64,000 nt of DNA, from contig JAJRWT010000063.1 of assembly GCA_024276675.1 (NCBI GenBank), positions 186,001-250,000 of the forward strand, in the 5' to 3' direction. Made by a program: the position numbers and the translations under genes. The notes beneath the pieces were generated by a model. It worked only from the letters and a program-made list of their open reading frames with translations. It was not told the DNA's origin and ran no database searches. The number at the start of each line of letters is the position of its first letter. The first letter of the stretch is position 1. Of this stretch, positions 26,010 to 35,001 are shown piece by piece. Source of the DNA: Myxococcota bacterium. Its GTDB lineage: Bacteria; Myxococcota_A; UBA796; JAFGLY01.

Positions 26010-27809
26010 TCAGCGCGGCGCCGAGGGGCCATCCCCTACAGTGGCGATGACCCGGGCGGGTTCCGGCCAGTCATCCTGGTCGAAAAAACCGTGAATGAAA
26101 AAGTGCCCACGCTCGCGATAGACCCACAGCAGGCGGCCGTCTTCCAGTCCCAGCACCCAGTAGGACCGCTGGAAGGGCTGGTCCCACCATTCACCGGAAA
26201 GATACTCGGGACCGTCCTGGTGGAGGATCCTGAGCCAGACCCGCCCACTGCGCAACCTGGCCACACCGCCACCGCTGGAGGGCTCCACCTGGATGGGCCT
26301 GGGTTCGTCCAGCAACAGGGCGGGGCGAGCCAGGGGGAGTCGGCGAATCCAGGATTCGTGGACCCAGGCGGGATCAGGCTTGTACGTTCCCTTTTGAAAA
26401 CTGTTCTCGTGGGATGTGCGGAGCCCTCTGCCTGGAAAAGAGCCAGCGCTGCTTTCCGAAGCGGATCCCCCCCCAGACAGCAGGCCCGCTTGCGGTCCGG
26501 ACAAGGGTTCGGATGGCTCCCAGGCGCATTCGGGGCGCCAGGTATCGCGTGGAGCCGGGCTGCACAGGACACCTGGGCCCAGGGTGTCGGCCAGCATGGC
26601 CAGCAGTTGGGCCAGTTGGTCCGGGTCGGCCCGGAAAGTGGGAGGTCCGGATGGCTCGTTCCCAGGGGGATTTGCGGCGACCCCAGGCCCGACAGAAGTG
26701 TAATGGGTGGGGGGCGTGGCACATGGGGCCGATTGAGCAGATCCGAGCCGGATGCCGGGAAGTTCTTGCTGAAGACCCTGGTATGGGACGTGATGGCTGG
26801 CCCGCAGGGCCACGGCCGTGACGAGGGCGTGCAGAGTGACTCCATCCAGACGACGCATGAGCAGGCGGGAGAGCATGGAGGGATCCCTGGTGGGCTTCCC
26901 GGTCCTGAATGAAAAATACATGGACGAAGATCCATCGAGATCCAGACGGAGTTGGAGCCGCACCATTGCCCGACAGGCCTGCTCCATGGACTCGCATAGA
27001 TCCGCAAGCATGCGGTTCAAGACAAAAAGCAGGGGTTCAAGGGTGTCGATGGCAAAAGGCAACACCTGTTGCCGGGCGAAGTCCGGCTCCGCCATGCTGT
27101 TGGGAATGGGCAGGCTCTGGCTCTGGCCACGAGCGATCCGGTGAAACAGTACGGCCTGCGGCCCGAAACGCCCCCCCACAGCAGCCGCCGGCAGATCTGC
27201 CAGATCTCCTATGCTCTTCAGGCCAAGGGCAGTCAAACGCTCCAGCAGGGATGATGGCATGGCCAGAGCCTGGAGAGGTAGTGGCCGCAGGGCCCGGGCC
27301 AGGGCACCCGAAGGGATCACCCGATCCTCGGGACTCCAGGCGGCCAGCACCCTTGCGGCGTAGAGATCCTGGGCAGCCACCAGGCGACACTGGTGGCCCA
27401 GGTATGCCATACGATGACGAACCTTGTCGATGAGGGCCCACTCCCGCTGCTCCAGGCTGGAGGACCAGGGCCCGGGGCGGGGAGACAGGCCCGCCACCAT
27501 GGTGTCGGGCGGAAGGCAGGTGATGCGGGGAGAAATGGGCTCAAGCTGCCTGGCGAGATCCGATAGATCGCCGGTTTCGGCGGGTTGGTCCAGAAGCTCT
27601 GCCTGTATGTCCGGAGCCATGGCCCTGGCCTGGGAAAGGGACATGCCAACCTTCAGACCCAGATCGTCAGCGCCCTTGCTGAGAGCCAGCACCCTTGGCA
27701 CCCCGGCTCGTTCCCCCACCAACACCACCTGGTCTTCAGCGCTCCAACCGCAGCGTTCCAGGCGAAACAGCGGAAGGTACAGCAGCAGATGACGGCTCTC
27801 GCATGGCAT
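26010..27809 (-). CDS. imuB: ImuB-like catalytically inactive Y-family polymerase homologue
   Basis: A 599-residue protein that recruits DnaE2 to the beta clamp during mutagenic repair. It has the ImuB-type start LLLYLPLFRLERCGW instead of the acidic palm motif of active Y polymerases, and later ALGLKSIGDLADLPAAAVGGRFG, a helix-hairpin-helix region, and the ImuB tail (RSYWVLGLEDGRLLWVYRER). The 375-470 region is low complexity. ATG 27809 is only four bases from a LexA-type palindrome and has no Shine-Dalgarno site, so the message may be leaderless. No imuA gene lies beside it. dnaE2 follows on the same strand. Confidence 0.88.
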   Translation of the reverse strand: MPCESRHLLLYLPLFRLERCGWSAEDQVVLVGERAGVPRVLALSKGADDLGLKVGMSLSQARAMAPDIQAELLDQPAETGDLSDLARQLEPISPRITCLPPDTMVAGLSPRPGPWSSSLEQREWALIDKVRHRMAYLGHQCRLVAAQDLYAARVLAAWSPEDRVIPSGALARALRPLPLQALAMPSSLLERLTALGLKSIGDLADLPAAAVGGRFGPQAVLFHRIARGQSQSLPIPNSMAEPDFARQQVLPFAIDTLEPLLFVLNRMLADLCESMEQACRAMVRLQLRLDLDGSSSMYFSFRTGKPTRDPSMLSRLLMRRLDGVTLHALVTAVALRASHHVPYQGLQQELPGIRLGSAQSAPCATPPTHYTSVGPGVAANPPGNEPSGPPTFRADPDQLAQLLAMLADTLGPGVLCSPAPRDTWRPECAWEPSEPLSGPQAGLLSGGGSASESSAGSFPGRGLRTSHENSFQKGTYKPDPAWVHESWIRRLPLARPALLLDEPRPIQVEPSSGGGVARLRSGRVWLRILHQDGPEYLSGEWWDQPFQRSYWVLGLEDGRLLWVYRERGHFFIHGFFDQDDWPEPARVIATVGDGPSAPR

Positions 27810-27812
27810 GTA

Positions 27813-27828
27813 TTGAACATATGTTCAA
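27813..27828 (-). promoter_or_regulatory. LexA/SOS box upstream of imuB-dnaE2
   Basis: A perfect 16-bp palindrome, TTGAACATATGTTCAA, ends four bases before the imuB ATG. Its GAAC-N4-GTTC core is the LexA operator type known from Bacillus, Mycobacterium and some other groups, not the CTG-N10-CAG type of E. coli. It fits SOS control of a mutagenesis cassette. Binding by LexA is inferred. Confidence 0.85.
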
Positions 27829-28100
27829 ATATCACCAGATGCAAGCATCAGGGGCCAGGCTCTTCGGCCAACGGGCCCCACATCTAAGCATGAGGCGAGA
27901 CAGGATGTGGGGGGCTCTCCAGCAACCGCCATACACAGAATCTCGCGTAGAGCAGGCAAGAAGCAGAGAAACGGAGAGATCAGGTTCCGAAGCCTGCCCT
28001 GGGGAGAGGCGGCGTTCAACAGGAGGTGCTCCCCCCTCAAAAACCGGATAGAAGGTGATATTGTCTACTCGTCTGGATAGACTGCTTTATATTTTCTCAA

Positions 28101-29828
28101 ATGGAGTCGGGATCCCACTTTCACCCGTATCGTCCCCGGCACGAGAACGCCATGGCCAGCGCCCCAAGCCACAATTCCGACTCCAGCACCACCGAGGCTC
28201 GTCGCTACCAGATCCTGGAACCTCTCGGCCATGGCGGTTTCGGTACGGTCTACAGGGCGGAGCTACATGGCAACAGCGGCTTCAAGAAGCAGGTGGCCAT
28301 CAAGCTGCTCAAGCCCGAAGTAGAAGGGGCCCGTGAAATCGCCCAACGCCTGAGAGACGAAGCCCGTATCCTGGGACTGGTCCAACACCGTGCCATCGTG
28401 CGAGTGGATGGTCTCATACAGCTCGATGGTCGATGGGCCGTTGTCATGGAATACGTCGAAGGTGTGGGGCTGGACCAGCTCTTGCGGAGAGGCCAGATCC
28501 CGCTGGGTGTCACCCTGGAAATAGTGGAAGAAGTGTCCGACGCCCTCAACGCGGTGCACACGGCCAAAGACGGCGGTAAAAACCTGAAGCTCCGCCATCG
28601 TGACATCAAGCCGTCCAACATCCACATCACCCCCAACGGTTCGGTCAAACTCCTGGATTTCGGCGTTGCAAGGGCCGACTTCGAAGAACGCGAAGCAGAC
28701 ACTCAGAGTTCCTTGATCGGTACCTGGAGGTACATGGCCCCCGAATGCTGGGAATTCGAAGACGAATCCCCAGCCGACATCTACGCCCTGGGCGCGGTTT
28801 TCTACGGCATGTTGGCCCACCGTCCGCTTCCCCGCTCCACCCGCAACGAAGTCAAGCACACAAACAACATGGAAGAAGCCGTGGCACGCCTGGAGGGCAC
28901 CTGCCCCCCCCTCATCCTGGACCTGCTGCTCTCCATGTTGGCCTATGATCCCGATGTCCGGCCCAACGCCCGCGAGATCCAGCGAGCATGTCGGAACCTC
29001 CGCCCTCACCTGGGTACTCCCTGGCTCCGCGATTGGGCGGAAGATGTCGTGCCTCTCGCCATAAAGGAACGTCAGGCAATAGAAGACGACCCCCTCTCCG
29101 GCACATCCCTCACCGAACAGAGTTCCTACTCAAACTGGGAAACCGCGACCACCAGGAAGGGCCTGCCGGGATGGTTCGCCCTGGTGGGAGTCGTGATGGG
29201 CATCGCCCTTGGGGCTATGGTCTTCTGGGGCTACCAGGCACTGCGTCCCAGGGCCGTTCCGGTGGTCACATCCATCCCGGTTCAACCACCGCTCCACGAG
29301 ATCATCGCGCAAGAACCCACAGACGCCACCGGAAACACCGCCGAAGAAGCTCCTGGAGAGGCCATCCCGCCCAACACGGGCTCCGGAGTTTCCCCACTTC
29401 AGGAACCCGTCGAGCCACCCAGCGCCAGCTCCCCGGGATCACACGGCGACAAGCAATCTTCCAGCCCCATTTCATCCACCACCGGCATCTTGCCCCAGGA
29501 TCCTCGTACCACGAGCAGCAGCCGGAAAACCAGATCAACCGGATCTTCCAAACACGACGAAGCGGCCCAGGACCCATCTGCCCAGGCACCCAGCGCCCAG
29601 CCCCAGGTCATGGGCTCCGTGACGGTCGAAGGTGATCTGAAGGAACTATGGCTGATATCGGGCACCAGGCGCATGCCACCGGGCTCTGTTTCTCCGGGTT
29701 CCTACAAGGTCGAAGTCCTGTTCCCCGATGGGAACAGGATCTACCCTGGCACGGTGGTGGTAGCCCCAGGTCAGAACGTGACCATTCGTTGCAACGCCCG
29801 CTTCAACAACTGCCGCATCGACCAATAG
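28101..29828 (+). CDS. Membrane-bound Ser/Thr protein kinase
   Basis: A 575-residue Hanks-type kinase. The kinase domain spans about residues 36-310 with LGHGGFGTVYRA, VAIKLLK, LRHRDIKPSNIHI, LLDFGVA and GTWRYMAPE, so all catalytic residues are present. A single membrane helix near 355-378 (WFALVGVVMGIALGAMVFWG) is followed by a Pro/Ser/Thr-rich linker and a C-terminal beta domain (about 505-575, PEGA-like) ending in FNNCRIDQ. The start is either ATG 28101 or ATG 28152; neither has a clear ribosome site. It is divergent from imuB. It probably senses envelope signals; targets cannot be deduced. Confidence 0.9.
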   Translation: MESGSHFHPYRPRHENAMASAPSHNSDSSTTEARRYQILEPLGHGGFGTVYRAELHGNSGFKKQVAIKLLKPEVEGAREIAQRLRDEARILGLVQHRAIVRVDGLIQLDGRWAVVMEYVEGVGLDQLLRRGQIPLGVTLEIVEEVSDALNAVHTAKDGGKNLKLRHRDIKPSNIHITPNGSVKLLDFGVARADFEEREADTQSSLIGTWRYMAPECWEFEDESPADIYALGAVFYGMLAHRPLPRSTRNEVKHTNNMEEAVARLEGTCPPLILDLLLSMLAYDPDVRPNAREIQRACRNLRPHLGTPWLRDWAEDVVPLAIKERQAIEDDPLSGTSLTEQSSYSNWETATTRKGLPGWFALVGVVMGIALGAMVFWGYQALRPRAVPVVTSIPVQPPLHEIIAQEPTDATGNTAEEAPGEAIPPNTGSGVSPLQEPVEPPSASSPGSHGDKQSSSPISSTTGILPQDPRTTSSSRKTRSTGSSKHDEAAQDPSAQAPSAQPQVMGSVTVEGDLKELWLISGTRRMPPGSVSPGSYKVEVLFPDGNRIYPGTVVVAPGQNVTIRCNARFNNCRIDQ

Positions 29829-29851
29829 GCAAAGCCCGATTCCACCGTTCG

Positions 29852-30490
29852 TTACGCAGTGCTTCCGGAACTCGCGGCAGCTCCAGGCAGGATGCCCTGT
29901 TCTTCCAGGAAGGCGATGACCTGATCCGCGGATTCCTCGGGCGTGCTTCCCATGGTGGTGATGCGAAGCTCTGGAATATCCGGCGGTTCGTATGGGGCAT
30001 TCACCCCGGTAAAGTTCTTGATGATGCCCTCTTCGGCCTTCTTGTAGTGCCCCTTGGGATCCCGTTTCTTGCATTCATCCAGGGGGGTGTCCACGAACAC
30101 TTCGAAAAAGCGCCCTTCCGGCGCGATCTTCCGGGCCTTGAAACGATCATCCCGGTAAGGGCTGATGAAGGCCGTGAGGGTAACCACGGCAGCATCGGCG
30201 AAGAGCTTGGCAACTTCGCTGATGCGCCGAATGTTTTCCTGCCGGTCTTCCTGGCTGAAGCCGAGATCTTCGTTGAGCCCGTGCCTGACGTTGTCGCCAT
30301 CCAGAACGTAACAGGCGACCCCACGGTGTATGAGCTTTTGCTCGACGTGCTGAGCGATGGTGGTCTTTCCGGAGCCTGGCAGGCCCGTCAGCCATGCGAC
30401 ACAGCCCCTCTGACCAAGAATCTTTTCGCGCTCGTCGCGCTTTACCTGTGAGTCCTGCCACTTGATATTGGTTGCCTTGCGCTCTGCCAT
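29852..30490 (-). CDS. cysC: Adenylyl-sulfate kinase (APS kinase)
   Basis: A 212-residue enzyme that phosphorylates adenylyl sulfate to PAPS, the sulfate donor for sulfotransferases. Motifs are the P-loop VAWLTGLPGSGKTT, YVLDGDNVRHGLNEDLGFS, ISPYRDDR, and RFFEVFVDTPLDECKKRDPKG. Length matches the single-domain bacterial form. It is not beside the sulfate-reduction genes usually found with it. PAPS made here could feed the two sulfotransferases at 6.2-8.7 kb. It is convergent with the kinase gene and divergent from the MoxR gene. Confidence 0.95.
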   Translation of the reverse strand: MAERKATNIKWQDSQVKRDEREKILGQRGCVAWLTGLPGSGKTTIAQHVEQKLIHRGVACYVLDGDNVRHGLNEDLGFSQEDRQENIRRISEVAKLFADAAVVTLTAFISPYRDDRFKARKIAPEGRFFEVFVDTPLDECKKRDPKGHYKKAEEGIIKNFTGVNAPYEPPDIPELRITTMGSTPEESADQVIAFLEEQGILPGAAASSGSTA

Positions 30491-30627
30491 GAAAAGCTCC
30501 TGCTGATTGAAACAAAAGGAAGACAGCCTGTATCTTGCTCCGTGATTCTCGGCAAACCAGCACCTTGCCCACTGGATTCAACGGGATAGGCATGGTTTCC
30601 GAAATTCCTCCGCCACAGGAACCACGA

Positions 30628-31482
30628 ATGACCGATTTCCCATCCGCGGCCAGCATCCGTTCAGCACATGGGCTGGTCGGAAGAACGCGCGAAATCCAAG
30701 ACATCATCGCCTGCCTCGCCGCAGGCCGCCATGTGCTGGTGGAAGGGCCCGTTGGAGTGGGCAAAACCGTGCTGGTGCAGGCCGTGGTAAGGAGTCTGGG
30801 GCGGCCGTTTTCAAGAATTGACGGAGACGGTCGTTACACAGAAGCAAAATTGGTGGGTTCATTCGATCCCCCCACGGTTCTGGCCAAGGGCTACATACCC
30901 ACTGCCTTCACGCCGGGCCCCCTGGTACGAACCCTTCGAGATGGTGGGATACTCTTCATCAACGAGCTGAACCGCATGCCCGAAGGGGTACAGAATGTCC
31001 TCCTCCCCAGCATGGACGAGCAACGCCTCGAGGTGACCAACCTGGGTACCATCCACGCATCCCGGGGTTTCGCCATCATCGCGACACAGAACCCCAGGGA
31101 GTTCGTGGCCACGGGAGACCTGGCCGAGGCCCTCCTTGACCGCTTCGAACATGTTCGGCTGGATTACCAGGATGAAGACGAGGAATGCGAGATAGTCCGA
31201 ATTCGTACCATGCACCATCCCTCCCCTGAGATCACACGAGCCTGCGTTCGCATGGTACGGGCCACCCGCAACGACCCCAGGATCCGTCGAGGGGCATCCG
31301 TCAGGGCTGCCATTGCCATGGCGGACCTGGCGGTGCAACTGGACGGCGATGTCCATCGGGCAGCCAACCTGTCCCTTCCAACCCGCATCGAGCTGATGGA
31401 AGACCGCGATCTACCCGACATCCTGTCCAATCTTAAAAAAAAAGTGTCCGGGAGCGGGCCCCTCTCCCCACGCTGGACCTGA
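30628..31482 (+). CDS. MoxR-family AAA+ ATPase
   Basis: A 284-residue AAA+ chaperone-like ATPase of the MoxR/RavA type. It has HVLVEGPVGVGKTVLVQAV (Walker A, about residue 35), GILFINELNRMPEGVQNVLL (Walker B), IIATQNPREF (sensor 1) and a C-terminal lid. ATG 30628 has AGGAA 9 bases before it; an earlier ATG at 30592 is possible. It precedes a VWA gene, the usual partner in metal insertion or protein remodelling. Its last codons run into a nine-A tract. Confidence 0.9.
   Translation: MTDFPSAASIRSAHGLVGRTREIQDIIACLAAGRHVLVEGPVGVGKTVLVQAVVRSLGRPFSRIDGDGRYTEAKLVGSFDPPTVLAKGYIPTAFTPGPLVRTLRDGGILFINELNRMPEGVQNVLLPSMDEQRLEVTNLGTIHASRGFAIIATQNPREFVATGDLAEALLDRFEHVRLDYQDEDEECEIVRIRTMHHPSPEITRACVRMVRATRNDPRIRRGASVRAAIAMADLAVQLDGDVHRAANLSLPTRIELMEDRDLPDILSNLKKKVSGSGPLSPRWT
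31435..31443 (+). other. Nine-A tract at the MoxR/VWA junction, possible slippage site
   Basis: A run of nine A lies in MoxR codons NLKKK. Gaining one A, or a ribosomal slip to the -1 frame, would bypass the MoxR stop at 31480 and enter the VWA frame, which is open from this tract to its ATG. Whether slippage happens cannot be told from sequence. Confidence 0.45.
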
Positions 31483-31511
31483 CCAGGAGCGCCACCGTCA
31501 GAGCCCCGTCC

Positions 31512-32354
31512 ATGGACCTGGACACCCAGCCCTTCTTCGTCACTCCCAACGACTCCGCCACCTTGGCCGCCATCCCGGGTGGATGGGACGCGGCCAGGCG
31601 TTTCCGCGAGTTGGCAAGAGACCTCTCCCACCATGTACTCCTCCGCGAACTCACCCGCAGAGCCGTCGACGCGGTGCTTCAACGAGCAAGGAGTCTGCTC
31701 AAGCACTCCCAACGCCCCACCAGTCTGCGCACACTGGCCTGGCCAGCCCGTGGCGACCTCGACCTGCACGCCACCCTGGAGCGCCCCCCCCCCTGGACTC
31801 CGGAACGGACCATGATCAGCCGGCCCGACCCCCGCCAAGCCGACGTGGTGCTGGTTCTCGACATGAGCCTCTCAATGACCGGCGAAAAAATCGCCCTGCT
31901 GGCGGTGGCCGCCGCCATCATGCAGATGAAGCTGGAACAGGTGGGGGTCGTGACCTTTGACACCACGGCCCGCACGCTGGTGTCCGTGGGGCGGCCTCTT
32001 CAACTACGCACCATGGTTCAGCGCGTTCTACAGGTCTCGGCCATGGGCTACACCAACATCTGCGCCGGCCTGCGCCAGGCAGCCGAAGAACTGCGGCGTT
32101 CCCGACGCAAAGAGCGCGTGGCCATCCTGTTCACAGATGGAATCGGCAACGTGGGCTGGGATCCCAACCGCCAGGCCAGCCTGCTCCCACGCCTGCACGT
32201 AGTACACGTGGGCTCAAGCAACGATCTTCATGGCGGAGCCAGGAACTGCCAACGGATGGCCTCTGCCGGCAGGGGCCACATGTTCCACGCCGAGACCTAC
32301 GACGACCTGCCGGCCGTAAGCCGTCAGGCCATCCGCCGCCTTTTCAGGGCATGA
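31512..32354 (+). CDS. VWA-domain protein (CoxE-like), MoxR partner
   Basis: A 280-residue protein with an N-terminal helical part and a von Willebrand A domain from about residue 105. The MIDAS metal-binding loop is VVLVLDMSLSMTGEK (D-x-S-x-S), with later Thr in GYTNICAGL and Asp in ILFTDGIGN. ATG 31512 has no good ribosome site, but the frame is open upstream to the A9 tract, which allows translation as a fusion with MoxR. It lies 29 bases after the MoxR stop. The pair probably acts on a large protein assembly or a metal enzyme that is not in this window. Confidence 0.87.
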   Translation: MDLDTQPFFVTPNDSATLAAIPGGWDAARRFRELARDLSHHVLLRELTRRAVDAVLQRARSLLKHSQRPTSLRTLAWPARGDLDLHATLERPPPWTPERTMISRPDPRQADVVLVLDMSLSMTGEKIALLAVAAAIMQMKLEQVGVVTFDTTARTLVSVGRPLQLRTMVQRVLQVSAMGYTNICAGLRQAAEELRRSRRKERVAILFTDGIGNVGWDPNRQASLLPRLHVVHVGSSNDLHGGARNCQRMASAGRGHMFHAETYDDLPAVSRQAIRRLFRA

Positions 32355-32419
32355 CGGCCCCGCCCCGGTGATCCGGCATACGAGTACAGGAACACGAACG
32401 GCGCCAGAGAGACTTAAAC

Positions 32420-33679
32420 TCAAGTTCCCTCGAGGTAGTCGTTGGCGTAGGCCACCTGTTCCGCGGTGAGTGTATCCACGGCCAGGCCCATGGTTTCCAG
32501 CTTGATGGCGGCCAACTCCTGATCTTGTGCTTCGCTGATGTCGTAGACCTTGGGAGACATGTCGCTACCCTCGGCCGCCAGTCGCATCATTCCCAGGAAC
32601 TGGTTGGCGAAGGACATGTCCATGACCTCGCTGGGATGCCCCTCGGCGCATGCCAGGTTCACCAGGCGACCCTGGGCCAGGAGGTAGATGCGCCGCCCAT
32701 CTTTGAGAACGTACTCTTCACAGTTATCGCGAATGGTACGCTTGCTGACGGCCCTCTCCTCCAGGTCGCCGATGTTGATCTCACAGTCGTAGTGCCCGGT
32801 GTTGCAGACGATGGCTCCGTCTCGCATGAGATCGAAATGTGCACCGGTGATTACGTCTTTCATGCCGGTGGCGGTGATGAAGATGTCGCCCCAGGAAGCG
32901 GCCTCGACCATGGTCTTGACCTGGATACCTTCCAGCGTGGCCTTGAGGGCGGCGGTCGGCTTGACCTCGGTTGCGGCAACATGGGCTCCCATGCCCTTGG
33001 CCCGCATGGCTACGCCGCGCCCGCAATGACCGTACCCGGCCACCACGAAATTCTTGGCTGCCAGGAGCACACTGGTGGCCCTGAGGATACCGTCGATGCT
33101 GGACTGGCCGGTTCCGTAGACGTTGTCGAAGTCCCACTTGGTCTCGGCGTCGTTTACGGCCAAAACGGGATACTTGAGAGCACCCGCCGCTGCCATGGCC
33201 CTGAGCCTATGCACGCCCGTGGTGGTCTCTTCGGTCCCACCCGTGACGTAACGTATCAGCTCTGGATGGCGCACATGGACGCTGGTGATCAGATCCGCAC
33301 CGTCGTCCAGGGTCAGTGTGGGCTTGTTGTCCAGGGTGCGGTCGATGCTCCAGTAGAATTCATCGCGGTTCTGACCATGCCATGCAAAAATGGGAATTCC
33401 CTCTGCCGCCAGGGCCGCAGCGATCTCGTCCTGGGTGGACAAGGGGTTGCAACCGCTCCAGGTGACTTCCGCTCCAGCGGCCTTCAGAGTGCGGACGAGA
33501 ACCGCCGTTTCCTTGGTTACATGCAGGCATCCTGCTATGCGTTGGCCCTTGAGGGGTTGGCTTTCGCTGTATTTCTTCCGAAGGGCCATCAGGACGGGCA
33601 TACGAGCCTCGGCCCATTCGATCTTCAGTTGCCCGGCCTCCGCCAGACCGATATCGGCTACCTTGTAGTTTTCTGCCAT
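32420..33679 (-). CDS. ahcY: S-adenosylhomocysteine hydrolase
   Basis: A 419-residue NAD-dependent enzyme that splits S-adenosylhomocysteine into adenosine and homocysteine, keeping methylation going. Landmarks are CLHVTKETAVLVRTLKAAGAE, the substrate-binding DDGADL, ETKWDFDNVYGTGQS, the NAD site VAGYGHCGRGVAMRAKG, and the catalytic ATGMKDVI and VCNTGHYDCEI. It is the short form: it lacks the roughly 40-residue insertion and the Lys/Tyr C-terminal tail of eukaryotic types, ending NDYLEGT. The 245-base leader to the HIT gene shows no riboswitch I recognise. Confidence 0.95.
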   Translation of the reverse strand: MAENYKVADIGLAEAGQLKIEWAEARMPVLMALRKKYSESQPLKGQRIAGCLHVTKETAVLVRTLKAAGAEVTWSGCNPLSTQDEIAAALAAEGIPIFAWHGQNRDEFYWSIDRTLDNKPTLTLDDGADLITSVHVRHPELIRYVTGGTEETTTGVHRLRAMAAAGALKYPVLAVNDAETKWDFDNVYGTGQSSIDGILRATSVLLAAKNFVVAGYGHCGRGVAMRAKGMGAHVAATEVKPTAALKATLEGIQVKTMVEAASWGDIFITATGMKDVITGAHFDLMRDGAIVCNTGHYDCEINIGDLEERAVSKRTIRDNCEEYVLKDGRRIYLLAQGRLVNLACAEGHPSEVMDMSFANQFLGMMRLAAEGSDMSPKVYDISEAQDQELAAIKLETMGLAVDTLTAEQVAYANDYLEGT

Positions 33680-33924
33680 TGCTGATTATTACCTTCCATA
33701 GCTGGCCCTGCCGGCTCGCCACCCGGAGGGGTGATGGACCGCAAGAGGCTGTTGGTTTGGTGAGCTGGGCCGACGGCCGCGGGCATGAGCCCTTTCAGCT
33801 CTCAGGAAAGAACGATCCATGTGCTATCACCAGAGCGGCTCACTGTTGCGGGCTTGCGGCTGGGTGTCAAGTCTTCCAGGGTAATATTTTCCCCCTGAGC
33901 GGAATCCGGTGAAACAGCAGGGGC

Positions 33925-34266
33925 TCATCCGGGTGGCCATCCCATCTCGCGACCTGCCAACATGTGGACATGCAAATGCGGGACCTCCTGCCCGGCTGCC
34001 TTGCCGTTGTTCAGCACCAGCCTGAAGCCTCCGGCCGCGGAGGGTTCCTTCCTGGCGATGTTCCGCGCCGCGATGAACAGGCGCCCCAGCATCGCCGAAT
34101 CCTTGTCGGCCGCCTGTGACAAATCGACGATTGGCTCGCGTGGAACCAGCAGAACGTGGAACGGGGCCTGCGGGGAGATGTCCTTGAAAGCAACAACCCA
34201 TTCGTCTTCGTAGATTATCTCGGCGAGAATCTCGCCAGCCATGATCTTCTGGAACAATGTTGGCAT
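33925..34266 (-). CDS. hinT: HIT-family nucleotide hydrolase (HinT-like)
   Basis: A 113-residue cytosolic HIT protein that hydrolyses AMP-lysine or AMP-amino bonds. It carries IIYEDEWVVAFKDISPQAPF, LVPREPI, and the His-triad segment EVPHLHVHML with the final GREMGWPPG. All three catalytic histidines are present. It may clear adenylates from tRNA synthetase reactions. It is transcribed with ahcY, 245 bases apart, so linkage is uncertain. Confidence 0.93.
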   Translation of the reverse strand: MPTLFQKIMAGEILAEIIYEDEWVVAFKDISPQAPFHVLLVPREPIVDLSQAADKDSAMLGRLFIAARNIARKEPSAAGGFRLVLNNGKAAGQEVPHLHVHMLAGREMGWPPG

Positions 34267-34413
34267 CGTTTTCCCTCGTGATGTCGAAACTCAATTTTTC
34301 CCGTCCGGAAACAACGGAAGGAGCGGAAGCCAGCAGCTTTCGAGCCAAGTGCGTCCGCGCGACCCGCCGGAACAGCGGTGCTGTTTCAAGTGGTTGTGCG
34401 GACCTGCCTGGCC

Positions 34414-34452
34414 GGTGATCGGACAAGGTTATCGGACAAGGTGATCGGACAA
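34414..34452. repeat. Three tandem 13-bp units upstream of hinT
   Basis: Three consecutive units of GGTGATCGGACAA, the middle one with a single G-to-T change (GGTTATCGGACAA). They lie in the 228-base gap between two genes on the minus strand and may be a protein-binding array or simply slippage. Confidence 0.75.
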
Positions 34453-34494
34453 GGGGGGCCGCTCAGGCGATGGGAGCCTTTTCAGGACGGGAAC

Positions 34495-35001
34495 TCAATA
34501 GCGCACCTGCAGAGGGAGAATGAGTATGCCGTCCTTGTATCGTGGGCCAGCCACTATGAAGGTCCCGTTCCTGCTCACAGAAAGAGTGGTGTCCAGCAAC
34601 TTGCCCTTCTGGCTGAACATCTGTATCCGGAACTGCGCCTTTTCAGGAGACCTGCGAAGAAGAGTGACGTTCACCTGGCGTCCACCACTGATGGAAAAGC
34701 TGGCATTGCCGCCAGTACTGATTTCAGCCACGTGGGTATTCAGGAGATCATATCCCCGGTACCTCAGGAAACGCAGATGCCTCTGAAGTGAAAGCAGCCG
34801 TGGATCCACTCCTTCGTGGCTATCTGTGGCCGCCACCACCAGGAGTTTCACGGTCACTCTCCCGGCCACGGGTCGAACTGGGCCTGCCGCGCGAGGATTG
34901 CGCGGATGGCCCTGGCCCATTGCTCGGGTCGGCAGCACGGCAACGGTGAGGAGGACCAGCAGGAGAACGGATGAACGTAGTTTGCGGATGGAAGTCATCA
35001 T
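34495..35001 (-). CDS. Small secreted protein, function unknown
   Basis: A 168-residue protein with a signal peptide (residues about 1-30, SSVLLLVLLTVAVLPTRA) and a beta-rich body (RVTVKLLVVAATD, LRYRGYDLLNTHVAEISTG, GGRQVNVTLLRR, LILPLQVRY). I recognise no named family. It overlaps the end of the anti-sigma-like gene by a few bases, so it is translated from the sigma/anti-sigma operon and may be a regulator or a target of that system. The overlap supports cotranscription; the role is inference. Confidence 0.75.
   Translation of the reverse strand: MMTSIRKLRSSVLLLVLLTVAVLPTRAMGQGHPRNPRAAGPVRPVAGRVTVKLLVVAATDSHEGVDPRLLSLQRHLRFLRYRGYDLLNTHVAEISTGGNASFSISGGRQVNVTLLRRSPEKAQFRIQMFSQKGKLLDTTLSVSRNGTFIVAGPRYKDGILILPLQVRY

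Noticed and set aside
33680..33924. SAH or SAM riboswitch in the 245-base leader of ahcY
   Set aside because: I looked for the conserved SAH-riboswitch segments (GAGGAGCGCUGC and GGCGCUC) and SAM-I landmarks and did not find them.
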